The notes under the pieces are model-generated. The model did not search any database. It had not been told where the DNA came from and saw only the letters and a program-made list of their open reading frames with translations. Shown one piece after another: positions 36,029 to 44,698 of a stretch of DNA of 64,000 bases (within the stretch, counting starts at the first letter, position 1; every line of letters begins with the position of its first letter). This stretch comes from an uncultured Clostridia bacterium. GTDB lineage: Bacteria; Bacillota; Clostridia; Christensenellales; UBA1242. The position numbers and the translations under genes are program-made. Where the stretch lies: NCBI GenBank assembly GCA_944383415.1, contig CALWPK010000003.1:51104-115103 (forward strand). The letters are read 5' to 3'.

Positions 36029-36168
36029 ATTTTACCCTCCAATGATAATATATATTAAAATGTTTTTTGCAAAATGTCAAATATTTATGTCGGAATATGT
36101 GCAAAGGCACGAATTAATCACTTTTTGATTTTACTCTTTATTTCATTCGCAATATTAATTGGTGATTA

Positions 36169-36273
36169 ATGAATGCAGTGTGTTTATCGAAATTAATTGT
36201 TTATTTCATATTTTTATGTATTATTTTGATATTGGGGATAGTATTTTTATTAAGTAAAAATTTTAATCATTAA
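36169..36273 (+). CDS. 34-residue putative small membrane protein
   Basis: Starts MNAVCLSK and contains one hydrophobic helix of about 20 residues, ending LLSKNFNH. A GGTGA ribosome-site-like sequence lies 4 nt upstream. There is no homology that I recognise. It lies alone at the edge of a very AT-rich stretch, where hydrophobic ORFs arise easily by chance, so the call is tentative. Confidence 0.35.
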   Translation: MNAVCLSKLIVYFIFLCIILILGIVFLLSKNFNH

Positions 36274-36782
36274 ATATGATCGTGGAAAATTTTTCCTTTG
36301 GCGATATTAGAATAAATAAAGTATTTTAATTTATTATTTATATTTATTATTCGTATTTAATTTATTTTTTATATTTGTCTATATTTATTATCTTAGCATA
36401 TAGATATTTTAATATATGGATATATATAGTATTCAGATATAAATATTTAGACATATTATTAGGTAGGTTTCATTAGATATAATAATATAAATTTATTATT
36501 AAAATAATTTATTTTATAATATTAATTATATTGTTTATTTTGCAATACTCATCATATTGTTTAACTCATATATTCTTTTATATATCATATTTTATATATT
36601 GATTTTATTCAATTAATTTATTTATATAATACAATATAACATTATATTTCATATTGTTATTAAGATAAATATTTTCTATCTGACGATTTATTTCGTTTAT
36701 TATTCATTTTTATATCAATAGATAGTATTGTCTAATCGATCAAATCAACAAAAAATTTCCTTTAACTAGGAGATAAATTTTT
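36274..36782 (+). other. Very AT-rich, low-complexity intergenic block
   Basis: About 500 bases made almost wholly of A and T, with many TATATT, ATATAA and TTATTA words, and no credible ORF. It lies about 1 kb from a gene encoding a membrane protein with AT-hook motifs. I see no ordered repeat unit, dnaA-box cluster or hairpin array. Confidence 0.6.
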
Positions 36783-37403
36783 TTAAGGCTTCAGTTCATT
36801 TAATTTTATTGTTTCAAACTCACTGCAAAGTAATTTTTCGTGCAATTTGAAAATCTTTGCTAAGTCATATTTAGTAAAAGTGCCATTGTAATAATCATCT
36901 TTAAAATAGCCCTGTATATCCTCACCTTTGACGAGCGCACGATATGCCATTTCTATCTTTTTGTCTTTCAGAGGGTCAAAATTGTCAAACAGTGTGGAAT
37001 AATCTGTTTTATTCACCACAGCATCCAAATCATGTACGCTATTCACTATAGTTCTAGCGTCAAATGCGCTTTTGGTGATATATTTGCAACGTAATGATAT
37101 CGTATCGCTCTTTCTCGAAAAGTCCTTCAAATCATCTTCAAATTCTATATCGTTATTAACCTTTTCTTTAATTGCATTTTCTATATTGTTCGGATCTATA
37201 CCTAGACGAGCCAGCGCGCGGAAAGATAGATCATAAAAATAGGTGAAACTATCCACCAAAACATTTTCCTTTCCCCAGACATTAAAATTCGAATAATATT
37301 TAATGTCAAACTTTAAAATAACTCCGTCGTTCGTATAGACATAGTCAAACTCTACCACTTTTTTCTCATTTTCGTCTATCTGTTCACTTCCTATCTCTAC
37401 CAT
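36783..37403 (-). CDS. Conserved-looking protein of unknown function
   Basis: A 206-residue soluble, mildly acidic protein; no signal peptide, membrane helix or motif that I recognise. The middle is helical and charged (DPNNIENAIKEKVNNDIEFED), and the C-terminal part carries FTKYDLAKIFKLHEKLL. The start is well supported by AGGAGA and an upstream promoter (TTGCAA, 16 nt, TATAAT). It stands alone, beside the AT-rich block. Confidence 0.6.
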   Translation of the reverse strand: MVEIGSEQIDENEKKVVEFDYVYTNDGVILKFDIKYYSNFNVWGKENVLVDSFTYFYDLSFRALARLGIDPNNIENAIKEKVNNDIEFEDDLKDFSRKSDTISLRCKYITKSAFDARTIVNSVHDLDAVVNKTDYSTLFDNFDPLKDKKIEMAYRALVKGEDIQGYFKDDYYNGTFTKYDLAKIFKLHEKLLCSEFETIKLNELKP

Positions 37404-37438
37404 AATTTCTCCTTAGCAAGCATAGATTTTATATGAGT

Positions 37439-37466
37439 ATTATATCATAGATCAAAAATTTTGCAA
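37439..37466 (-). promoter_or_regulatory. Promoter of the 206-aa unknown gene
   Basis: On the minus strand: TTGCAA (37466-37461), 16-nt spacer, TATAAT (37444-37439); leader of roughly 30 nt with an AGGAGA ribosome site. Confidence 0.6.
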
Positions 37467-37781
37467 TACCAAATAAAAAATTTGGTGATTAAATTAATTT
37501 TATCTCACACGATTTATTTGTGGCATTTTTATTTGACAATCGGAATATTTAAAATTTTTATTCAGTAAATTTCTATAATTTTTATGCATTAAATTTAAAT
37601 ACAATTATGTCTCCGTCTTGATCGGCATTGTGATTGAAAACGATTGGAAAAATTCTAAAAAAAATACATAAAAAAAATTGAAAAAATATTCAAAAATTAT
37701 TAGTAATTAATTATTCTTTGTGTTATAATAATATTGTAGATAAATGTCAAATTATATGAATTTTTGATTAAAGGGGTGTTT
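37467..37781 (+). promoter_or_regulatory. Divergent intergenic region with promoter for the AT-hook membrane protein
   Basis: AT-rich. The best promoter is an extended -10 element, TGTTATAAT, ending at 37730, without a good -35 box. The ribosome site AAGGGG at 37771-37776 fixes the start at 37782. No other element is seen. Confidence 0.5.
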
Positions 37782-40226
37782 ATGAACATTTTTAATGAAG
37801 TTGATAAATTCTTTAGTTCATTGAAAAATTATTTGAATTATAATGTAATTTTTATTATTTTTTGTTCATTATTTTTGTTGACTGTGGTTGTTGTCATCAT
37901 TACAACATCTAGAGCGTATGAGGCTAGACTTATCAAAGCGGTAGATATGTTTAATAATTATTTCATTGATAATCCGCAGATCACAGAAGAAAATTTAGTT
38001 TCTTTCAACAACAGAATGAAATCAAGAAAGGTGCCGAAACAACTGCGAAAGCAGTGGCAACAATATGTGTTGTATCGTGAAGATAAAGCAAGTCATTATA
38101 TGTCATTTGATATTTGCGTGTCAGCCCCTATTAAAAATAGTTCGTATAAGCGAGCAATATCCGTGATGAATATTTTGACCTATATTTATGTGTTTGCTGC
38201 AATACTTTTGAATTTGTACTATTCGTATGAATTTTCTCAAGATCTAGATTTGATTTTGGTGTTACAACGCGTTTTGTTGTGCCCGATCATAATCATAGTT
38301 TTGAATTACATAATCACTATTTTCCTAGGCCTGAGATATAATGCAATTGTAAGTGACTTGAATCAAAATTACCAATATTTTGAAGTGAATATTGACAAGG
38401 CTACCCAAACGTTACCTGATTATGTTGATTATGAAGTACTGTTTGACCGCAACGAAATCAGGAAAGGAATCCCCATTTTATATGCTTATCTGCAAAAACG
38501 TGCTGAGGAAGAAAAGAGAGAATTGGAGCGTGCGCGTTTGAAGAATGTTGAGCACGAAAAATTCAATTTTGATGAAGCGGGCGTGGAGAGTTCACTAGTT
38601 TTGGAACGTGCGATGCAAGAAGCGGAAAACTATATCGCAGAGCGCAAAAAATATATGCAGGATATAGAGCAAATCAATGCGGATATTACACAAGAGGAGA
38701 TGAACTTCAGAGAGACGACCAAAGAGTATCAGCGTCAGATGCAGGTGAGCAAAGAGTCGTTTGACAATTTCAAGACTCAACTAGAAGAAGTTTCTTCAAC
38801 TATTGAAGCCAACTATTTGAAGAAACAACAGCAACAAGAACTTGATCGTCAAAGGAATTTGGAACGTGATTATGATACTGCAACAGATAGACACAAGAAA
38901 TTGCTAGAAAGTTATCAAGCCGAGTTAACTAATGTGGAAAACGAGATTAAGAAAGCTCGCAAGACTTTGGAAAAAGGTATGATGAGTGAGTTCGATACTT
39001 ATAGCAATAAAGTTTATGATGCGGCGAAAAAAGCAGTGGATGAGAGAGAAAAAGAAACTCAGGCGAAATTGAAACAAGAGATTAAAAAACTAGAAGAGAC
39101 GATTGTATCAAAAGATAAAGAGTTGGATAATATTTATAGTCAAAATCAGGCATTGACTGAAAGACTTGATCAACAAGGATCGACTCAAAATGTGCAAGCA
39201 TATCAAAATCAGCAACCGATATATGCTCCAGTGGATAATCAGCAAGGTCAGCAGACTGAGACCCAAAATGAACAAGTATCAAGTGATGAAACTCAATATA
39301 ATTATGATCAACCAGAAAATAATGATTATCAGAATATTGAACAAACTATTGATAATAATCAGACAGTGGATTCCGAGATCGGACAAGCAGACGACCAGAT
39401 GGCTGAAAATCAAGATATTCAATCTTTGGAAAATCAAACATATAATACAAATGCCAATAAGGAGATTTTCGCAGATGGGCAGGGCGATACTACCATAGGA
39501 GACAATCAAAATTTCGAAAATTATGAACAGCAAGATGTTCAGGAAGATCAGAATGACGATATTACAGGGGAAAATAATATTGTGCGTTCAGAAGATATCT
39601 TCACCGTTCAAGATAATGAAAGCAAACCTGTGAAAAAAGCAGGCAGACCAAGAAAGGAAATAACTGAAGAAAAACCCAAAAAACCTGTAGGAAGACCTAA
39701 AAAAGAAAAACCTGAAGAGATTTCAAAAGAACCTAAGAGAAGAGGTAGACCAAAGAAAATAGAACTTGCAAATCAACAAGTAGGCGAAAATACTTCATCA
39801 GAAGAGATAATGGATTTAGTTGTAGAACCTGTAGTAGATACGCAAAATGCGGGGACAGCGCGTCGTGGACGTCCAAAGAAAGCACAAGGTGACGCCAAAA
39901 TAGATACATCCAGCAAGCCGAAGAAAAGAGGTAGACCAAAAAAAGAAAGTACGAAAGAGGTGAGTGAACCAACTCTTGTAGAAAAGAAGAAGGGACGACC
40001 TAAGAAAAATAAAGTAGAGAATACCACATCTGAATCTACGAGTGCAGGACCTAAAAAACGAGGCAGACCAAAGAAGGCAGAAACCTCTAAACAAGAAGAA
40101 TCTATCAACGATATTGATGCCTATTTGAAAGAAATTGACGATCAAATCGCAAAAGAGAGTGCAAAACTTGAAAAGACAAAAAAAGAATTAGAGAAAAATT
40201 CAAATATTTCAAACAAGAAAAAGTAG
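37782..40226 (+). CDS. Membrane-anchored coiled-coil protein with seven AT-hook-like repeats
   Basis: An 814-residue protein in four parts. Residues 1-200 hold three or four hydrophobic helices. Residues 240-470 form a long charged coiled coil (EEEKRELERARLKN …). Residues 470-620 are a Gln/Asn/Asp-rich disordered stretch. From about 620 to 770 there are seven AT-hook cores, each GRP flanked by Lys/Arg: AGRPRKE, VGRPKKE, RRGRPKKI, RRGRPKKA, KRGRPKKE, KKGRPKKN, KRGRPKKA. A final short coiled coil ends the chain. GRP hooks bind the minor groove of AT-rich DNA, so the likely role is tethering the chromosome to the membrane; this is inference. The start is the ATG after AAGGGG, not the TTG 18 nt upstream. 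Confidence 0.75.
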   Translation: MNIFNEVDKFFSSLKNYLNYNVIFIIFCSLFLLTVVVVIITTSRAYEARLIKAVDMFNNYFIDNPQITEENLVSFNNRMKSRKVPKQLRKQWQQYVLYREDKASHYMSFDICVSAPIKNSSYKRAISVMNILTYIYVFAAILLNLYYSYEFSQDLDLILVLQRVLLCPIIIIVLNYIITIFLGLRYNAIVSDLNQNYQYFEVNIDKATQTLPDYVDYEVLFDRNEIRKGIPILYAYLQKRAEEEKRELERARLKNVEHEKFNFDEAGVESSLVLERAMQEAENYIAERKKYMQDIEQINADITQEEMNFRETTKEYQRQMQVSKESFDNFKTQLEEVSSTIEANYLKKQQQQELDRQRNLERDYDTATDRHKKLLESYQAELTNVENEIKKARKTLEKGMMSEFDTYSNKVYDAAKKAVDEREKETQAKLKQEIKKLEETIVSKDKELDNIYSQNQALTERLDQQGSTQNVQAYQNQQPIYAPVDNQQGQQTETQNEQVSSDETQYNYDQPENNDYQNIEQTIDNNQTVDSEIGQADDQMAENQDIQSLENQTYNTNANKEIFADGQGDTTIGDNQNFENYEQQDVQEDQNDDITGENNIVRSEDIFTVQDNESKPVKKAGRPRKEITEEKPKKPVGRPKKEKPEEISKEPKRRGRPKKIELANQQVGENTSSEEIMDLVVEPVVDTQNAGTARRGRPKKAQGDAKIDTSSKPKKRGRPKKESTKEVSEPTLVEKKKGRPKKNKVENTTSESTSAGPKKRGRPKKAETSKQEESINDIDAYLKEIDDQIAKESAKLEKTKKELEKNSNISNKKK

Positions 40227-40252
40227 AAGAGCAATTCGCTCTTCTATTTTTT
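40224..40252 (+). terminator. Terminator of the AT-hook membrane protein gene
   Basis: Stem TAGAAGAGC / GCTCTTCTA with a 5-nt loop and a T run; starts at the stop codon. Confidence 0.92.
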
Positions 40253-40319
40253 GAAAAACTCTTTGATGATCGTTAGATTTGCTATACGTAAAGATATGAA
40301 AAGAACTATAATATAAAAA

Positions 40320-40367
40320 ATGAAATTGAATGATCTAAAAGAAAAGTTTTGTGAGGAAAATATATGA
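40320..40367 (+). CDS. 15-residue short ORF, possible leader peptide
   Basis: Encodes MKLNDLKEKFCEENI. TATAAT at 40307-40312 ends 7 nt before the ATG, so it might be leaderless, although no good -35 box is visible. Its stop overlaps the next short ORF by ATGA, and its 3' end holds that ORF's ribosome site (GTGAGGAAAA). Confidence 0.35.
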   Translation: MKLNDLKEKFCEENI

Positions 40368-40444
40368 TTAACTATATGGCTTATATTCCAAATATGCTAG
40401 GTATTGCTGGAATTTTATGGTCAAATAAACACTATGTTTTATAA
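40364..40444 (+). CDS. 26-residue short ORF coupled to the one before
   Basis: Encodes 26 residues beginning MINYMAYIPNMLGIAGIL, moderately hydrophobic, ending KHYVL. It has a ribosome site, GAGGAAAA, and a 4-bp ATGA overlap with the preceding 15-residue ORF. The overlap, ribosome site and promoter together suggest a real micro-operon, but no homologue is known to me. Confidence 0.35.
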   Translation: MINYMAYIPNMLGIAGILWSNKHYVL

Positions 40445-40583
40445 AAAATGATTACGATTTTATTCAATGGATATTGTCAGGTAAATAATGAAATAATGCT
40501 CAAAATAAAAGGATAAGTCAACTAGTATCCAATTATCATTTTTAATATTGATAAATAATTAGGTCAGAGATTTAATTTGTGAA

Positions 40584-40790
40584 TTATTTTGATGTTTTTG
40601 ATTGTGCGTTCAATGCATTTAAGAGATCGTTCACATCAATATCGTGCACAGCACAAGCCTCTTCTATCGTTTCCATTTGAGAAGCGGGGCAATAGATACA
40701 ATGAAAACCGAAGTTTGTAAGAATTTCTTCAGCATTTTCGTGATTTTCTAAAACATAAGCAATTATGTCAGTTTTTTTGAATTTTCTCAT
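40584..40790 (-). CDS. DUF1858 redox-disulfide domain protein
   Basis: A 68-residue protein that is a single DUF1858 domain (the domain often associated with hybrid cluster proteins). Typical motif: GFHCIYCPASQMETIEEACAVHDID, with the CxxC pair in CIYC. Likely a small redox or metal-binding module; the partner is unknown. Its GGAGGG ribosome site overlaps the end of the zinc-ribbon gene upstream, so the two form an operon. Confidence 0.85.
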   Translation of the reverse strand: MRKFKKTDIIAYVLENHENAEEILTNFGFHCIYCPASQMETIEEACAVHDIDVNDLLNALNAQSKTSK

Positions 40791-40799
40791 ATTTCCCTC

Positions 40800-41738
40800 C
40801 TAATTGATTTGATATCCACATCTGTGACAATATTTTGAACCCTTAATCAATTTGTTTTGACATCTAGGGCAGATGGATATGCTAGAATTTTCGTTGCTAG
40901 AATGTGTATCAATTGTAGTATTAGCCTGATTCGAACTAGTATACTCGTTTTTCTTGTTTTGGTCAACATTTTCGATTGACTTTTCAGCGACAATTTTATT
41001 TGCGACAAAATTTTTATCGACCTGATCGGTGCCTTGCTTAGATTGTGTCAATGAATTATTGAAACTATCAAAGAATCCTGTATGACTAATTTCTGTGTTG
41101 CTAGATTTTTTTCGTTTCACACGTTCTTCAATTAAGATCTCAAACGAATTCAGTTGCAATCCAATTTTTGCAAGAGATTTTGAAATTCGATTTTTTATTT
41201 CTTCTTTCATATCACTAGTGAGATGTATGTTTTCCAAATCTCTTTTGAAAAAATAATTCATCAGACTTTCCCTGAGATAATCGTTTATTAGTATTGCAGA
41301 ACTCACAGAATCGGGGTCGGGTATTATATAGAGTATAGACTTGAACAATTTTTTTGAGTCAATTGCGTTGCAATTATATTTAATAGTGAATATCAATTTT
41401 GCCAACCTATTTTGAATTTCAACTTTGTCTTTATATGTAAAAGAAATATCAAATTGCTTCGTATTGACAAAGTAAAAATCTATCTTTATTTTCTTCAATT
41501 TTTTATTTTTCCCTTTTTGTTTTTCGCACAATTCAGGTAGAGTTGTTTCATTCAATGTATATTCGCCAGCATTTAATTCTAGATAGTTTTTATCTTTATA
41601 GTTAATGTAACAAACAACTCCAGTCGGCACACTTATTTTACTACCATTTTTTATCGTGCAAAAATTTGACGTGATTACACCTTTTTGAATGTCGTCAGGA
41701 ATTATCGAATTGAGTTTATTTTTTAGCCAACTAAACAT
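40800..41738 (-). CDS. Zinc-ribbon protein of unknown function (SPFH-like N-terminus possible)
   Basis: A 312-residue soluble protein. The N-terminal 200 residues read like the SPFH/virion-core-like family (FSWLKNKL … CTIKNGSKISVPTGVVCYIN … LNAGEYTL), an identification I hold loosely. A low-complexity linker rich in Ser, Asn and Gln follows, then a C-terminal zinc ribbon ICPRCQNKLIKGSKYCHRCGYQ. The ATG lies 6 nt after TATAAT without a ribosome site. Co-transcribed with the DUF1858 gene 9 nt downstream. Confidence 0.6.
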   Translation of the reverse strand: MFSWLKNKLNSIIPDDIQKGVITSNFCTIKNGSKISVPTGVVCYINYKDKNYLELNAGEYTLNETTLPELCEKQKGKNKKLKKIKIDFYFVNTKQFDISFTYKDKVEIQNRLAKLIFTIKYNCNAIDSKKLFKSILYIIPDPDSVSSAILINDYLRESLMNYFFKRDLENIHLTSDMKEEIKNRISKSLAKIGLQLNSFEILIEERVKRKKSSNTEISHTGFFDSFNNSLTQSKQGTDQVDKNFVANKIVAEKSIENVDQNKKNEYTSSNQANTTIDTHSSNENSSISICPRCQNKLIKGSKYCHRCGYQIN

Positions 41739-41744
41739 ACTACT

Positions 41745-41773
41745 ATTATAACATTTTATTTTAAACTTCGCAA
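41745..41773 (-). promoter_or_regulatory. Leaderless promoter of the zinc-ribbon gene
   Basis: On the minus strand: TTGCGA (41773-41768), 17-nt spacer, TATAAT (41750-41745), 6 nt, ATG. It is back to back with the promoter of the sulfatase-fold gene. Confidence 0.65.
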
Positions 41774-41787
41774 GTTATGAAATAATG

Positions 41788-41816
41788 TTGACATAAATTT
41801 TAATAAGGTATATAAT
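41788..41816 (+). promoter_or_regulatory. Leaderless promoter of the LtaS-like gene
   Basis: TTGACA, 17-nt spacer, TATAAT, 6 nt, ATG. It is the best match to consensus among the leaderless promoters. Confidence 0.8.
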
Positions 41817-41822
41817 TAATTT

Positions 41823-44027
41823 ATGCTAAAGACGGTTTTAAGTAAATTGCTGATGGTGATGTATTTTGTGTGTGGAGCCTTGATACTAGAGGCTGTCACT
41901 TTTCATATACTCGGTATGGGGCTTATGCCAGAATATTTTGGATACAATTTTGCAATCATTATGTTCTTGGCTATCCTTATCTTCATAATACCCAATTTTA
42001 CTGCACAATACATCATCTATACCATTATTCTAGGCGTGCAAGTCATAATGATTTATGTCAATTATTCGCTGTATATGATTTATGGTGATCTTTTTTCTAT
42101 TGATATGATAAGGCTTCTAGATGAGGCTGGCGCCGCAATGACTAGCAATTTTATATATTTTTCCGTGATATTACAACTTGTGTTGGTATATATCGCAATC
42201 GTAGTGGTCGGATTTATGATGCTCAAGAAGTGCAAAAAGGACAAAATTAAAATTCGTCAGCATTATTCGATCTTCAACGTGATATTGATACTGGCAATAC
42301 AATGTTTTGCTTGTACATATTATATCGACGAACGACTATATATCAATAGTCTTGCAGACGTGGATAGTGCCGATTATGTATCAAGTGATACTTTCCTTAT
42401 GAATACTAGTTTTATGAAATATAGCAGTTATTCGAAATTTGGATCCTATGGATATATAACAAACCTTTTAATGGGTATGAATGATAAAATAGACGAAGAG
42501 GTTCAAAAGGCTACAATAGATTATTTCAACTCGGGAGAAAAGTACAACTATACGGATAGTGAAGTTTTTGGAATTGACTCGGGTAATAATGTCATAGTGA
42601 TAATGATGGAATCACTTGAATGGTTTTGCTTTGGGGATGGCAATTATGATTCTGGTTTTAACAACTTGTCTTACGAATTGACGCCGAACATTTATTCATT
42701 AATATACGGAGAGGATTATTTGACCGATCCAAACAACGAAAATTTAGACAATGATAGTCTGGTGGCGAAAAAGTTTTTTGCCAAATCAAAGACAAACTAC
42801 TCAGAGGCTTACGCAATTCTTGGTAATTACCCTGTTGGAGAGGGTATGACAGATATTGCAGGGGATTCGTATGACTCATCGCTAAATGCGTTCAATTACT
42901 CAATGCCGGGAGTATTGAGCAGTTTAGGGTACAACACGAGTTATGTTCATTCTCATGTTATTAGTTTTTATGACAGGAATAAAACTCATTCAAATTTAGG
43001 TTTTGAAAATGTTACAGGAAAAGATGGAGTGCTGGACTCACAGGGCAACCCAGTATACACCGGAGATGATTTGAAATGGAATCATTGGGATGCTGAAGGA
43101 GACTTTGCTAGAAATGCTATAGATTATATAATACCTACAGATTATGATGAACGTCCTTTTTACACTTTTTATCTAACAGTTTCTTCGCACGGATCTTATG
43201 CGTACAACGAGAATGAAGCCGATTGTATGCGCTATCAAAATTATGTCCGTTGGGGCGAAGACGATTGTATATACAACGATGTCACAGGATGTTGGGAATT
43301 GAAAGATAAAGATGCTTCTATAGAGGATTTGACACCTACAGAGTGGTATGCTAATGTCTTGAAAAATTACTATGACACATATCCAAGTTTGTGTGAAGAA
43401 TTGGTGTACTATCAGTGTGGAGCAATGGGATTAGACGAGGCTATTGGCGTGATTGTGGATAAATTGAAAGAATATGATATTTATGACGAAACTACAATAG
43501 TATTATTTTCTGATCACTATGCTTATTATGACAAGTTATCCAATAGAGTAAAAGGTTTCGATGATGAAGACTATTCTAGCATTGAATTAAATACAATTCC
43601 TATGATAATTTCAAGTCCGGGCTTGAAAACGTTTAACTCCACACAGACAGATCCAGAGGATGTCATATATATTGAAAATACAAGATTTTGCTCTGCTTAT
43701 GATATCATCCCTACCGTATTTGATCTGTTGGGTATAAGTTTCAATCAAAATCTATATTTGGGACATTCGCTCTTCACGCCTTTGCAATATTCTTATATGG
43801 AGAATGGAGAAGAGGTGGATATGGTCGTATATTATTCAAATACTGGAGGGCTGTTCTGTAGAAATGTGTACACTTACAATATGACTGATTATATATTTAA
43901 TGGCATAGAAGAAGATCAAGAAGTAATAGACAAATTTAATGCTGAATTGAAAAAAGTGTTGATAAAAATGAATTATATTCAGTTGCTAAACGATAATCAT
44001 TTGTACAATCAGGTAACGAATAAATAA
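41823..44027 (+). CDS. LtaS-like phosphoglycerol transferase, sulfatase fold
   Basis: A 734-residue membrane enzyme. About five N-terminal helices (residues 1-165) are followed by an extracellular alkaline-phosphatase/sulfatase domain: NVIVIMMESLEWFCF near residue 257 (metal-binding Glu), YSEAYAILGNYP (nucleophile region), FYTFYLTVSSHGSYAY, and VLFSDHYAYYD (metal ligands). This is the plan of lipoteichoic-acid synthases and related phosphoglycerol or phosphoethanolamine transferases; which polymer is modified is unknown. The domain is longer than in LtaS because of acidic inserts. Leaderless start. tRNA-Asn follows with its own promoter. Confidence 0.82.
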   Translation: MLKTVLSKLLMVMYFVCGALILEAVTFHILGMGLMPEYFGYNFAIIMFLAILIFIIPNFTAQYIIYTIILGVQVIMIYVNYSLYMIYGDLFSIDMIRLLDEAGAAMTSNFIYFSVILQLVLVYIAIVVVGFMMLKKCKKDKIKIRQHYSIFNVILILAIQCFACTYYIDERLYINSLADVDSADYVSSDTFLMNTSFMKYSSYSKFGSYGYITNLLMGMNDKIDEEVQKATIDYFNSGEKYNYTDSEVFGIDSGNNVIVIMMESLEWFCFGDGNYDSGFNNLSYELTPNIYSLIYGEDYLTDPNNENLDNDSLVAKKFFAKSKTNYSEAYAILGNYPVGEGMTDIAGDSYDSSLNAFNYSMPGVLSSLGYNTSYVHSHVISFYDRNKTHSNLGFENVTGKDGVLDSQGNPVYTGDDLKWNHWDAEGDFARNAIDYIIPTDYDERPFYTFYLTVSSHGSYAYNENEADCMRYQNYVRWGEDDCIYNDVTGCWELKDKDASIEDLTPTEWYANVLKNYYDTYPSLCEELVYYQCGAMGLDEAIGVIVDKLKEYDIYDETTIVLFSDHYAYYDKLSNRVKGFDDEDYSSIELNTIPMIISSPGLKTFNSTQTDPEDVIYIENTRFCSAYDIIPTVFDLLGISFNQNLYLGHSLFTPLQYSYMENGEEVDMVVYYSNTGGLFCRNVYTYNMTDYIFNGIEEDQEVIDKFNAELKKVLIKMNYIQLLNDNHLYNQVTNK

Positions 44028-44057
44028 AAAGAAAATAAAAAAAATGAGCAAAATCTG

Positions 44058-44086
44058 TTGACAATGAATAAATTATATAATATAAT
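44058..44086 (+). promoter_or_regulatory. Promoter of tRNA-Asn
   Basis: TTGACA, 17-nt spacer, TATAAT; start predicted around 44093. Confidence 0.8.
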
Positions 44087-44103
44087 TGATTTGTTGTCAG
44101 TAT

Positions 44104-44178
<75 letters not shown>

Positions 44179-44180
44179 GT

Positions 44181-44204
44181 AAGACTGCAGTGCAGTCTTT
44201 TTTT
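44181..44204 (+). terminator. Terminator of tRNA-Asn
   Basis: AAGACTG / CAGTCTT hairpin followed by seven T. Confidence 0.9.
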
Positions 44205-44278
44205 ATTTGCGGTTGGGGCTCGAACTAAAGTTCCACCTACGGTGCCAACTCGCGTAAACGCTCGTACTCGTGACGCTA

Positions 44279-44305
44279 AAATATACCCATTGGGGTATAT
44301 TTTTT
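44279..44305 (+). terminator. Second terminator-like hairpin after tRNA-Asn
   Basis: Stem AAATATACCC / GGGTATATTT with a 4-nt loop and T run. It is symmetric enough to act on either strand and may have terminated the integrated element's transcription. Confidence 0.7.
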
Positions 44306-44316
44306 AACGCTACTCC

Positions 44317-44333
44317 CCCTACTCGGAGCGTCA
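44317..44333 (+). repeat. Degenerate attachment-site repeat of the tRNA-Asn 3' end
   Basis: CCCTACTCGGAGCGTCA matches the tRNA-Asn end CCCTACTCGGGGCGCCA (44162-44178) at 15 of 17 positions. With the integrase C-terminus 40 bp away, this looks like an old att site. Confidence 0.6.
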
Positions 44334-44374
44334 AAAGCACAATATATAGTAGTGTTTGATGTGGTGTCACACTA

Positions 44375-44620
44375 CTATTTTTTATTTATTTCTAAAAATT
44401 TAGTGTCAAATTTAGTGTCAAAAATTGCATTCATTTTTTCTGCCTGCTCTTTCTCGAAATCAGACAGTACATCGATATGGTATTTCTTTGTCGTGGACGA
44501 GTTCCCGTGCCCAAGCCATTTAGCAATGGTATTCTCATTAATGCCGTTTTCTGCACAGATTGTAGCGAATGTGTGTCTTAATGATTTCTGCGTGAATTCA
44601 AATCCGCATAGTTTTTTCAA
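44375..44620 (-). pseudogene. C-terminal remnant of a tyrosine-recombinase integrase
   Basis: About 81 residues, which I read as starting from an internal TTG. They carry the last part of the catalytic domain: SLRHTFATICAENGI (HxxR), WLGHGNSSTTKKYH (His, and the Tyr nucleophile region), then a charged tail. The DNA-binding arm, core-binding domain and first catalytic Arg are missing. The frame extends upstream about 25 more residues (PSLKIKNEELKKLCG) to a stop near 44690. It is not functional alone. Its position beside tRNA-Asn and a degenerate att repeat marks an excised or eroded genomic island. Confidence 0.82.
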
Positions 44621-44652
44621 CTCTTCATTTTTTATTTTTAAGGATGGATATA

Positions 44653-44681
44653 TTGATTTTTGATTTACTTTATGTTATAAT
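44653..44681 (+). promoter_or_regulatory. Promoter of the 1118-aa gene
   Basis: TTGATT, 17-nt spacer, TATAAT (with an upstream TG). The predicted leader is about 11 nt and is filled by the ribosome site AAGAGG. Confidence 0.7.
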
Positions 44682-44698
44682 TAACATAAGAGGTAATT

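Noticed and set aside
36274..36782. Replication origin or plasmid origin in the AT-rich block
   Set aside because: No dnaA-box cluster, iteron series, or dnaA/dnaN/rep gene nearby.
39773..40108. Minus-strand ORFs across the AT-hook repeats
   Set aside because: They arise from the repetitive codons for GRPKK read in reverse; the plus frame is continuous with promoter, ribosome site and terminator.
44209..44240. A tRNA-like fragment in reverse (a TTCGAGCCC match)
   Set aside because: Only the T-loop and part of a stem are present; no cloverleaf can be made. It may be an att-site leftover but I cannot support a tRNA.
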